A stretch of 5,133 nucleotides of DNA from Treponema sp. UBA2869 (GTDB taxonomy: Bacteria; Spirochaetota; Spirochaetia; Treponematales; Treponemataceae): contig DEEV01000107.1 of NCBI GenBank assembly GCA_002350445.1, positions 313-5,445 of the forward strand. The letters are read 5' to 3'. The translations under genes and the position numbers were made by a program. Within the stretch, counting starts at the first letter, position 1, and the number at the start of each line of letters is the position of its first letter. The notes beneath the pieces were generated by a model. It was given only the letters and a program-made list of their open reading frames with translations. It made no database searches and was not told the DNA's origin. Of this stretch, positions 1 through 5,133 are shown piece by piece.

Positions 1-6
1 AAAATA

Positions 7-1314
7 ATGAAAGACGCATTTAAAATGGGACTTCGTTCCCTTCTTTATAGAAAAAAGCAATATCGTTCCCTTTTTATTGTCTGCATTTTTGGAGTTGGAA
101 TTTCGCTTTTTGCATCATTTCTTGTAAAAGGAATGATTAATTCTTTGGAATACAAGGCAAAAATTTATTACGGCGGCGACTTTCAATTTTTTGGTGAAAA
201 CCCTGATGATAATCAGAAAATGAGCGAACGGACAATCGCAAAGCTCAAAACTGTTTTCCCCAAAGATACAATAATTACTCCGCGCTACGACTTAAATCCC
301 GAATACGCTTCTTTATATTTTGAAGGAATGGAAGTTCAGCTGCGTATGATTAAGGGAATTAATTTTGACGCAGAAACAGAACATTTTAAGAAATTAAACT
401 ACAAGGAAGGCGATGCTTCTGATATTAAAGGCACAAACGGCATTTTAATTTCAGAAAAAATTGCAAACACACTTTCCGTTCACGCCGGCGATTCCGTTAC
501 GTTCCTTATAGAAAACAGCGAACACGAAACAGACACAATGGACGTAATTGTAAAAGGAATTTTTATAGATTCAAGCTTCTTTGGCATTTACACTACTTAT
601 ATGGATATAGATTTCCTTAAAAAAGCAAATAAATATCCAATAACATGGTGCAACAGAATTGCCATTTCTCTAAAAAACGGCGCACCAACAGAACATCAGG
701 TAAAGCATTATCAGGCTGCACTCGAAAAGCTTTTTACAATGCATCCTCAGGTTTCAGACAAAAAACAGTTCTATAGAGCCGAAGAAGAATGGGAATATTA
801 CGACGTAGACGGAAACTTTAAGCCGCTTTATGCACTTATCCGTCTTAACGCAAACCTCGATTCACTTCAGGTTCTTATAGATGCAATGAACATTGTTACT
901 TTCTTTGTAATCATTATGCTTGTAATAATTATTGTAGTTGGAATTGCAAGCACCTTCCGCGTAATCATAATGAAGAGAATAAACGAAATAGGCATTTACA
1001 AGGCAATAGGAATGCAGCGTTCAAAAATTTATATGATGATTCTTGTAGAAACACTTATTCTGGTTGCATTCGGCTGTGTTGGCGGATTCATTTTTTCTGG
1101 AATTCTAGTTTTAATTGCCAACCATATCAACCTTTCTTTTATTCCGGCCTTTGACTTATTCCTTACAAACGGAGTTTTGGCTCCGGTAATTAGTCCAAAG
1201 CTGTTTCTGGTAATTTCTGTTTCAATTTGTGTAACTACTTTGCTTGCAGTTTTGTTTGCAATTAAGAAGTCAGTTCAGATAACGCCTTGCGAAGCACTGG
1301 CCGCAACTGAATAG
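7..1314 (+). CDS. ABC transporter permease, MacB/LolC/LolE (FtsX-fold) type
   Basis: Inner-membrane subunit of an ABC system of the class that moves lipoproteins, lipids or peptides out of the membrane or transmits force to the periplasm, rather than importing solutes. The 435-residue product has the family layout: a short basic cytoplasmic start, a membrane segment at about 21-43, a large periplasmic domain at about 45-290, then three more segments at about 294-319, 345-371 and 398-420. The hallmark region after the second segment is visible (RINEIGIYKAIGMQRSKIY, 324-342), followed by an E at 348 and the usual PCEAL tail near the C-terminus. There is no ATPase domain, so it needs a partner; the ATPase encoded at 3450-4178 is the obvious candidate. 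The start at 7 is likely because it gives a normal family N-terminus, but only six bases precede it, the frame is open to the window edge, and no ribosome binding site can be judged. Whether it is a LolC/E or MacB functional equivalent cannot be told; the substrate is unknown. Confidence 0.9.
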   Translation: MKDAFKMGLRSLLYRKKQYRSLFIVCIFGVGISLFASFLVKGMINSLEYKAKIYYGGDFQFFGENPDDNQKMSERTIAKLKTVFPKDTIITPRYDLNPEYASLYFEGMEVQLRMIKGINFDAETEHFKKLNYKEGDASDIKGTNGILISEKIANTLSVHAGDSVTFLIENSEHETDTMDVIVKGIFIDSSFFGIYTTYMDIDFLKKANKYPITWCNRIAISLKNGAPTEHQVKHYQAALEKLFTMHPQVSDKKQFYRAEEEWEYYDVDGNFKPLYALIRLNANLDSLQVLIDAMNIVTFFVIIMLVIIIVVGIASTFRVIIMKRINEIGIYKAIGMQRSKIYMMILVETLILVAFGCVGGFIFSGILVLIANHINLSFIPAFDLFLTNGVLAPVISPKLFLVISVSICVTTLLAVLFAIKKSVQITPCEALAATE

Positions 1315-1339
1315 TAAATTCGAAAATCAAACAGATTAT

Positions 1340-1343
1340 GAGG
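1340..1343 (+). promoter_or_regulatory. Ribosome binding site that selects the start at 1350
   Basis: GAGG lies six bases before the ATG at 1350. The in-frame ATG at 1338 overlaps this site and has only AAACAGATT upstream, with no Shine-Dalgarno match. This favours 1350 as the true start of the LolA-like gene, shortening the product by four residues. Confidence 0.6.
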
Positions 1344-1349
1344 TACAAA

Positions 1350-2138
1350 ATGAAAATTAAACATCTTTTTATGGCATTTACAGCGTTTATGGCAGCAGGC
1401 TTGTGTTTTGCCGCAACAGATTATGACGCACTCTTAAAAAAAGCAGAAGACAATACAGCCTTCTATGACACAGACTTTAAAGGAAATTATACAATTGTTC
1501 AGGAAACTCCGGGCGAAGGCAAAACCGTTACAGAAGCAATTCTTTACCGCCGCGATAAAAATGCAAAATGGACTATTCTTGTAACAGGTCCTGCAAAAGA
1601 AAAAGGCAAAGGCTATCTTCAGTTTGATAACAACATCTGGTTTTACGACCCTGCCGACAACCGCTTTACATTTACATGCGCAAGAGACAAATTCCAGAAC
1701 ACAAATGCAAATACATCAGATTTTACACCACAGCACTACTATCGAGACTACAAAATTGATTCAACAGAAGAAGTAAATTTAGGAAAACTCTCTTGCGTTT
1801 TATTCACTTTAAGTGCTAAAGTGCAAGATGCAGATTATGCAATGTTAAAGCTTTGGGTAACAAAGGATGACGGTCTTGTCCGCAAAAAGGAAGACTACAG
1901 CTTGAGCGGTCAGAAGCTCCGCACAACGGCAATTCCTTCTTACCAGACAATTACATCGCACGGAAAAAAATATTCAATTCCGGTTTCAATGCTTATTCAG
2001 GATAATCTGCGTGGCAAAAAAATAGGAGATAAGCTTCAGTATGAACGAACTCAGGTAACAATTACAAATGCCGAGTTTGAAAAAGTAAAAGACACAGTTT
2101 ATACAAAGCCTTATCTTGAAATGATGAGTGTTAAATGA
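1350..2138 (+). CDS. Secreted LolA-like outer membrane lipoprotein-sorting protein
   Basis: Predicted periplasmic carrier of the LolA/LolB fold, the half-barrel that shields acyl chains of lipoproteins or other lipids. The 262-residue product starts with a signal peptide (K2, K4, hydrophobic 6-20) with likely signal peptidase I cleavage after LCFA (residue 21); no lipobox cysteine is present. The mature part carries the pattern I associate with the LolA_like family (PF17131, from memory): YRRDKNAKW (66-74), GKGYLQFDNNIWFYDPADNRF (starting at 86; cited by its key residues GKGYL, WFYDP and RF), and TSDF (122-125). It follows the permease by 35 bp and its stop overlaps the next start, so the three are probably co-transcribed. 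In other bacteria this family sits beside export permeases and outer-membrane barrels, which fits the neighbours here. Start 1350 was chosen over 1338 on ribosome-binding-site grounds. Cargo is unknown; lipoprotein is only one option. Confidence 0.8.
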   Translation: MKIKHLFMAFTAFMAAGLCFAATDYDALLKKAEDNTAFYDTDFKGNYTIVQETPGEGKTVTEAILYRRDKNAKWTILVTGPAKEKGKGYLQFDNNIWFYDPADNRFTFTCARDKFQNTNANTSDFTPQHYYRDYKIDSTEEVNLGKLSCVLFTLSAKVQDADYAMLKLWVTKDDGLVRKKEDYSLSGQKLRTTAIPSYQTITSHGKKYSIPVSMLIQDNLRGKKIGDKLQYERTQVTITNAEFEKVKDTVYTKPYLEMMSVK

Positions 2139-3430
2139 AAAAAACAAGGATTTTACCATTAATGTGCGCCGCATTTTTGTGCGGTGCATTTGTATTTGCA
2201 CAGAACGCAGACAACTCCAGCACAAACGAAGATGCATCCATTGATGACATGTTCACAGAATCAGAAGACGTTCACGAAGCGGTAAAATCCGAAGTAAAAG
2301 AAGAAAAATTTTCAGATTCCATGCTTTTTAAAACGTTTTCGCTTACCGGAAACTTTAAGGCAGAATTTGGCGGTTTTTACAATTATTCATATTCAGACAA
2401 TTCAGATGCGGGCGGAGTTTTTTCGCTGGAAAACACACTGTTTCTTTCTGCCCGCGCCAGCAAAGATTTAAGCATTAACGGAAGCGTTTTTACTTCCCTT
2501 AAAGACAAGTTTACAATCAGCTTAAAAACCCTTTATTTTGACTATTTGATTTTTGACACAATTTTTGTTACTGCCGGAAAACGCAGCTTTACCTGGGGTT
2601 ATCCTATTCTTTTTGGAAACAGCGATTTGTACGGCGGCGGAAAAGATTCTACAAACGAATACGGACTTCCTTACGCAGGTCCGCTTTATACAAATATTCT
2701 TGAAATTTCAGACAACCATGCGGTTTTCCAGGTAAAAGTTCCATGGACAAGCGGAACCTTTACTGCAATGGCTCTTTATGATTTTGATAAGCTTACCGGA
2801 AACGCTTCGTGGAAAAACCTTGCGTATGCAGGTTCTCTGGAATTTACAATATGGAATCAGATTATAAATATTTTTGGCCGAACCTATGCACCACACGATA
2901 TTGAAAAAGAAATTAAAGCCGATGGAACAAAAGTTATAGAGCATGATGAAAAAATGCACCCTATTTTAGGTTTAGAAACAAAACGTTCTATTCTTGGCAC
3001 AGATTTTTATGCTCAGTCACAAATACGAATGCAGGATTTTGAAGAATTTAATGAAGCAAATCTTGATTATATAATTGCAACTGGAGGATTTTACAAATTA
3101 TTTGATCAGTTTGACCCGAACATTGGCTTTGTTATTGAATATCAGTATGTTTACGATCCAAACCTAACAAAAGAAATGAATCATCATAACCATAAAATTG
3201 CAATCGAAGCAGGTTTACGCCGTTTGGGAAAACGCAAAAATCTTCAGGCCGGAATAGACTGGGGGCACAACTTTTCAAGCAACAGCGGTACACTGGCAGG
3301 CGCATTCTACATTACAGATATTTTCAGACATGGAAAATGGAAGAACTTAGTTGGTTTTTCTTACGGTGGAGTAAACGAAACACCTAAAGTAATGGTTGGT
3401 TCGGTAATTTCAATTTCAATGAGTTACTAA
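2135..3430 (+). CDS. Outer-membrane beta-barrel protein, family not identified
   Basis: The 431-residue product has a clear signal peptide (basic KK start, hydrophobic 6-21, likely cleavage after FVFA at 22), then an acidic, Ser/Asp/Glu-rich linker at about 27-58, then a long stretch from about 66 to the end made of short alternating polar/hydrophobic strands broken by Gly/Asn/Asp turns. It ends in VISISMSY, an alternating strand with a terminal aromatic residue, the usual recognition signal for outer-membrane barrel assembly. The segment AGKRSFTWGY (147-156) resembles the GRQ-x-x-x-WG strand seen in several porin-like and DUF1302-type barrels; this is a likeness, not a family call. Residues 350-353 (HHNH) form a histidine-rich loop. 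The ATG overlaps the upstream stop as ATGA, so translation is probably coupled; only a weak GATGAG is nearby. By context it could be the outer-membrane partner of the permease and LolA-like protein; an ordinary porin remains possible. Confidence 0.75.
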   Translation: MKKTRILPLMCAAFLCGAFVFAQNADNSSTNEDASIDDMFTESEDVHEAVKSEVKEEKFSDSMLFKTFSLTGNFKAEFGGFYNYSYSDNSDAGGVFSLENTLFLSARASKDLSINGSVFTSLKDKFTISLKTLYFDYLIFDTIFVTAGKRSFTWGYPILFGNSDLYGGGKDSTNEYGLPYAGPLYTNILEISDNHAVFQVKVPWTSGTFTAMALYDFDKLTGNASWKNLAYAGSLEFTIWNQIINIFGRTYAPHDIEKEIKADGTKVIEHDEKMHPILGLETKRSILGTDFYAQSQIRMQDFEEFNEANLDYIIATGGFYKLFDQFDPNIGFVIEYQYVYDPNLTKEMNHHNHKIAIEAGLRRLGKRKNLQAGIDWGHNFSSNSGTLAGAFYITDIFRHGKWKNLVGFSYGGVNETPKVMVGSVISISMSY

Positions 3431-3470
3431 AAGGCTGCGACTGGTAGCTTTACGCGTTGTCTATGCAGCC
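3429..3470 (-). terminator. Candidate terminator between convergent genes
   Basis: GGCTGC (3433-3438) and GCAGCC (3465-3470) form a 6-bp GC-rich stem; GAC (3439-3441) and GTC (3459-3461) can add three inner pairs past a 3-nt bulge. Read on the minus strand the stem is followed directly by TTTT, and the ATPase stop codon lies in the loop. Read on the plus strand a TTTTT run begins about eight bases after the stem. It could serve both convergent units, but the T runs are short and the loop is large. Confidence 0.4.
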
Positions 3471-4178
3471 ATCATGAATTTTTATAACGTGGTTTGCCAT
3501 AGAAACAATTTTTGCATCGTGAGTAGAAAAAATAAACGTTGTCTTTAATTCTTTGTTCAGCTTCTGCATAAGTTCCAGAATCTGGTCACCATTTTTTGAA
3601 TCAAGATTTGCAGTTGGTTCATCAGCAAGAATAATCGGACATTTTGTAACAAGTGCGCGGGCAATAGCAACACGCTGACGCTGTCCGCCGCTCAATTCGC
3701 TTGGCTTGTGATGCTTCCAGCCAGAAAGACCGACAGTTTCAATCAAAAAATCAATCCATTCAGAACGCTCTTTTGGTGACATTTTAGACATTGCCGGAGA
3801 GTCACCCAAATGCAAAGGAATTTCAACATTTTCGTAAACGTTCAAAACCGGAATAAGGTTAAAAGTCTGGAAAATAAAACCTAAAAGCGAACGTCGCAAA
3901 TCTGTAAGCTTTGAATCTATAGAAAGCGGAATTGTCTTTGTCTTAGTTAAATCAATATCTTTATAAACGTCAATTCCATTAAGTACAACAGAACCGCCCG
4001 ACGGCATATCAATAAGTCCAATAATATTAAGCAAGGTAGACTTACCGGAACCCGAAGGACCCGAAATAGCACAAAAATCACCTTCGTTAATCTCAAAGGA
4101 CGCAGAGTTAACAGCCTTAACCTGTATTTTGTCCATCTGGTAAATTTTTGAAACGTCTTTTAACTCAACTAATGCCAT
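3450..4178 (-). CDS. ABC transporter ATP-binding protein, LolD/MacB type
   Basis: Cytoplasmic ATPase that would drive an FtsX-fold permease. From the chosen start MALVELKDVS the product is 242 residues, the usual length for stand-alone LolD-like ATPases. All motifs are intact: Walker A GPSGSGKST (40-48), Q-loop FIFQTFNLIP with Q104, signature LSGGQ (162-166) followed by RQRVAIARAL, Walker B IILADE (182-187, catalytic E187), D-loop NLDS and switch H220 in FSTHD. Between the strand after Walker A and the Q-loop (about 70-97) there are roughly 12 more residues than in E. coli LolD, rich in Thr, Lys and Asp. It lies tail-to-tail with the permease operon, only 19 bp apart, so it is not co-transcribed with its probable partner. 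The frame stays open upstream to 4310, but those extra 44 codons encode no family sequence, contain the promoter and part of a terminator, and no start there has a properly spaced ribosome binding site. Confidence 0.92.
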   Translation of the reverse strand: MALVELKDVSKIYQMDKIQVKAVNSASFEINEGDFCAISGPSGSGKSTLLNIIGLIDMPSGGSVVLNGIDVYKDIDLTKTKTIPLSIDSKLTDLRRSLLGFIFQTFNLIPVLNVYENVEIPLHLGDSPAMSKMSPKERSEWIDFLIETVGLSGWKHHKPSELSGGQRQRVAIARALVTKCPIILADEPTANLDSKNGDQILELMQKLNKELKTTFIFSTHDAKIVSMANHVIKIHDGCIDNA

Positions 4179-4184
4179 AGATTT

Positions 4185-4213
4185 AGTATATAGTAAATTT
4201 TCGACATTCTCAA
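4185..4213 (-). promoter_or_regulatory. Sigma-70 type promoter for the ATPase, predicted leaderless
   Basis: On the minus strand a -35 box TTGAGA (plus coordinates 4208-4213) and a -10 box TATACT (4185-4190) are separated by exactly 17 bases, each matching five of six consensus positions. Six bases (AAATCT) follow before the ATG at 4178, which places +1 on the A of the start codon. No Shine-Dalgarno sequence precedes that ATG, which fits a leaderless mRNA. Transcription start was not measured; this is a pattern-based call. Confidence 0.6.
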
Positions 4214-4281
4214 CTGCATTTTTATTTGACATAATGTTAAAGCATAGATTATGCATTAACGTACATAGAATATCAAACATC

Positions 4282-4337
4282 AAAAAAAATGCACTGACTC
4301 CTCTGAGCATTTTAACATACTCAGAGGGGGATACAGT
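4282..4337 (-). terminator. Rho-independent terminator after the HU-like gene remnant
   Basis: A perfect 8-bp stem, CCTCTGAG (4300-4307) with CTCAGAGG (4320-4327), closes a 12-nt loop. An outer pair ACTG (4293-4296) with CAGT (4334-4337) can extend it past an unequal internal loop. On the minus strand the outer stem is followed by GCA and then eight T (plus-strand A run 4282-4289). The structure starts at the last bases of the stop codon of the fragment at 4337-4858, so it terminates that gene and separates it from the ATPase promoter downstream. The T run lies ten bases from the main stem, which is the weak point unless the outer pairs form. Confidence 0.65.
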
Positions 4338-4858
4338 TATTTTACTTCAATAGGTTCAGATATTGTTTTAATGAATTCCTTACGCTCTTGCTTAAGAGAG
4401 ATTGGACATTTCGTTTTTAAAACAATACGATATGTACCTTTTGTAAGATTTTTTGGTAATGGAAACAGAAGTTTTCCAGATGTATTTTCTGTTAGATTTG
4501 TTGTAACACCATACCAATCAGTTTCATCTTCGTTTATCGAGTAGTCAGGACCAGTAGCTTCTGCAAACCAAATTCCACTTCCTATACCGCCAATCTTAAG
4601 TTTACTTCCTAAGATTTCAACAGAACCATTTAAGGATAAAAAACCATCAGATAAACCTGTATCAATATCAATAATTTTATTAATAGTTGCAACAGGTTCA
4701 GTATAATCTTCCTTGCTGATACTAATTTTTGAAATTGCTGATTTAGTCACTTCTGAAGGACTAAATTTTACAGTAATTTCTGGAAATCCTGATTGTCCAT
4801 CTGTTGCACCTTTACAGGAAATGTAAAAAACTCCAAGATTAAGACAATTGGTAGTGCC
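4337..4858 (-). pseudogene. 5'-truncated HU-like DNA-binding protein with Ig-like (DUF4469-like) C-terminal domain
   Basis: The frame is open for 173 codons up to a TAA at 4859-4861 and lacks a credible start: the GTG at 4750 has no ribosome binding site and would cut a domain. Residues 1-50 of the open frame resemble the second half of an HU fold as found in HU-HIG proteins: LNLGVFYISCKG (6-17) like the LG-x-F-x-I/L-S strand, then ITVKFSPSEV (28-37) like the V-x-V-x-F-x-P segment. Residues about 56-173 resemble the Ig-like DUF4469 tail: INKIIDIDTG, GSKLKIGG, then LPKNLTKGTYRIVLKTK. I therefore read it as the C-terminal part of a nucleoid-type DNA-binding protein whose start codon and first HU helices (perhaps 70-80 residues) are missing. 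The loss falls where IS110-family sequence begins, so insertion is the likely cause. Family names come from recalled patterns and were not searched. A truncated lipoprotein was considered, because YISC resembles a loose lipobox, and judged less likely. Confidence 0.6.
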
Positions 4859-4867
4859 TTACAGGTT

Positions 4868-4934
4868 TGCAAAAATCGAGGATTTAGTCCTACAATTGCA
4901 TAAAATCAAAACAAAGCATGACATTACCTCATGC
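4868..4934 (+). promoter_or_regulatory. Folded 5' leader of the IS110 transposase gene
   Basis: Two adjacent inverted repeats can form. The first has an outer TGCAA (4868-4872) with TTGCA (4896-4900) around an inner AGGA (4879-4882) TTTAG TCCT (4888-4891) hairpin. The second is a perfect 6-bp stem GCATGA (4916-4921) with TCATGC (4929-4934) and a 7-nt loop, ending four bases before the ribosome binding site. They could control translation or be part of a bridge-type RNA. A TAAAAT (4901-4906) could be a -10 box but has no -35 partner at normal spacing. Confidence 0.35.
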
Positions 4935-4937
4935 AAA

Positions 4938-4944
4938 AAGGAGA
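4938..4944 (+). promoter_or_regulatory. Ribosome binding site of the transposase gene
   Basis: AAGGAGA, with the GGAG ending seven bases before the ATG at 4951. It decides the start: the earlier in-frame ATG at 4918 lies inside the leader hairpin, has no such site, and would add eleven residues (MTLPHAKRRHY) not typical of the family. Confidence 0.8.
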
Positions 4945-4950
4945 CACTAC

Positions 4951-5127
4951 ATGAATAGTATAATTTACATTGGAATTGATGTCCACAAGAGTTCTTACTC
5001 TTACTGCGCTTATTCAAAAGAAAAAGACAGTTTCTTTGCAGAACACAAAAGTGAAGCTGATTCAAAAAATGCAATCAGTTACATAAAATCCGTTATTGCG
5101 AAGGTGAATATAGGGAGCGACGGCTGA
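4951..5127 (+). pseudogene. IS110-family transposase, N-terminal fragment with early stop
   Basis: The product begins MNSIIYIGIDVHKSSYSYCA, the standard IS110 opening in which YIGIDVHK carries the first catalytic acidic residue (D10) of the RuvC-like DEDD domain. The frame then stops at TGA (5125-5127) after 58 residues, whereas intact members have roughly 300-400 residues. The glutamate and later aspartates of the DEDD site and the whole C-terminal serine domain are absent, so this fragment cannot act alone. Homologues usually continue after GSDG-like sequence with a glutamate-containing CGYEAG block, which is not reached. Only six bases follow the stop, so it cannot be decided whether this is a nonsense mutation, a small indel, a deletion junction or an assembly edge. 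The ribosome binding site at 4938-4944 supports the start. Confidence 0.75.
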
Positions 5128-5133
5128 AAGCCG

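Larger units (their letters stand above)
4859..5133 (+). mobile_element. IS110-family insertion sequence, left part only
   Basis: An IS110-type transposase start lies at 4951. The interrupted HU-like frame runs up to about 4859, so the left end of the element is placed there, give or take a few bases. This leaves about 90 bases of 5' non-coding end. No terminal inverted repeat or target duplication is expected in the IS110 group, and the right end lies outside the window, so the boundary rests on where homology of the disrupted gene stops. IS110-family elements use a DEDD (RuvC-like plus serine) recombinase guided by a bridge RNA. Confidence 0.6.

Noticed and set aside
1986..2237. Minus-strand open frame opposite the LolA-like and barrel genes.
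   Set aside because: It lies across two well-supported genes, and its translation shows no recognisable domain; a shadow frame.
2553..2959. Short open frames on both strands inside the barrel gene.
   Set aside because: They overlap a frame with a signal peptide and barrel pattern; neither has a convincing ribosome binding site or domain.
4179..4310. N-terminal extension of the ATPase from 4310 (or from an inner ATG such as the MSNKN start).
   Set aside because: It would cover the promoter and part of a terminator, shows no family similarity, and the only Shine-Dalgarno-like sequence (GAGGAG) is not at usable spacing from an ATG.
4337..4750. A complete 137-residue gene starting at GTG 4750.
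   Set aside because: No ribosome binding site precedes it, the frame continues upstream with domain-like sequence, and the start would split the HU-like part.
4790..4858. Reading the 5' end of the minus-strand fragment as a lipoprotein signal peptide with lipobox YISC (Cys codon 4814-4816).
   Set aside because: There is no basic N-region and no start codon, the hydrophobic stretch is short, and LNLGVFYIS followed by ITVKFSP fits an HU-type strand pattern better.
4812..4865. Direct repeat TTACAGG at 4812-4818 and 4859-4865 as a target duplication.
   Set aside because: Both copies are on the left side of the element, the first lies within the disrupted gene, and IS110 elements normally make no target duplication; seven bases may match by chance.
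4859..4950. Outward promoter from the IS end driving the HU-like remnant (TTGATT with 17 bases to TAAATC on the minus strand).
   Set aside because: The -10 matches only three of six positions and there is no start codon with a ribosome binding site downstream.
4859..5074. Minus-strand 71-codon frame opposite the transposase start.
   Set aside because: Opposite to a conserved IS110 N-terminus, Cys/Phe-rich, and lacking any known motif.
5125..5133. TGA at 5125 as a selenocysteine codon, because a hairpin overlaps it.
   Set aside because: IS110 transposases are not selenoproteins, the hairpin contains the TGA rather than following it, and it is too small for a bacterial SECIS.

Overview
The window reads as AT-rich chromosomal DNA from a diderm bacterium, most likely a spirochaete of the Treponema type. 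The support is indirect: low GC, an envelope gene set of permease, LolA-like periplasmic protein and outer-membrane barrel, an HU-HIG type protein remnant, and a clostridial/treponemal-looking IS110 transposase. No rRNA or marker gene fixes the species. No tRNA, rRNA, CRISPR array or replication origin was seen.

Left part, plus strand (1-3430): three tightly spaced genes that look like one operon, already running when the window opens. They encode a MacB/LolC/LolE-type (FtsX-fold) ABC permease, a secreted LolA-like protein and an outer-membrane beta-barrel protein. The gaps are 35 bp and a 4-bp ATGA overlap. Together they cover inner membrane, periplasm and outer membrane.

Middle part, minus strand (3450-4337): a convergent LolD/MacB-type ABC ATPase, the natural energy source for the permease although it is on the other strand. 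A good sigma-70 promoter (TTGAGA, 17 bp, TATACT) ends six bases before the ATG with no ribosome binding site, so this mRNA is predicted to be leaderless. Just upstream, a hairpin plus T8 terminator ends the next minus-strand gene.

Right part (4337-5133): a minus-strand gene fragment that I read as the C-terminal part of an HU-like DNA-binding protein with an Ig-like (DUF4469-like) tail. Its N-terminal coding part is cut off at about 4859, where sequence leading into an IS110-family transposase begins on the plus strand. The transposase starts convincingly at 4951 but meets a TGA after 58 codons, six bases before the window ends, so it is broken, misassembled or recoded. The main points of interest are the candidate envelope-trafficking set with a separately controlled ATPase, the leaderless promoter, the IS110 disruption of a nucleoid-type gene, and the folded leader of the IS110 element.
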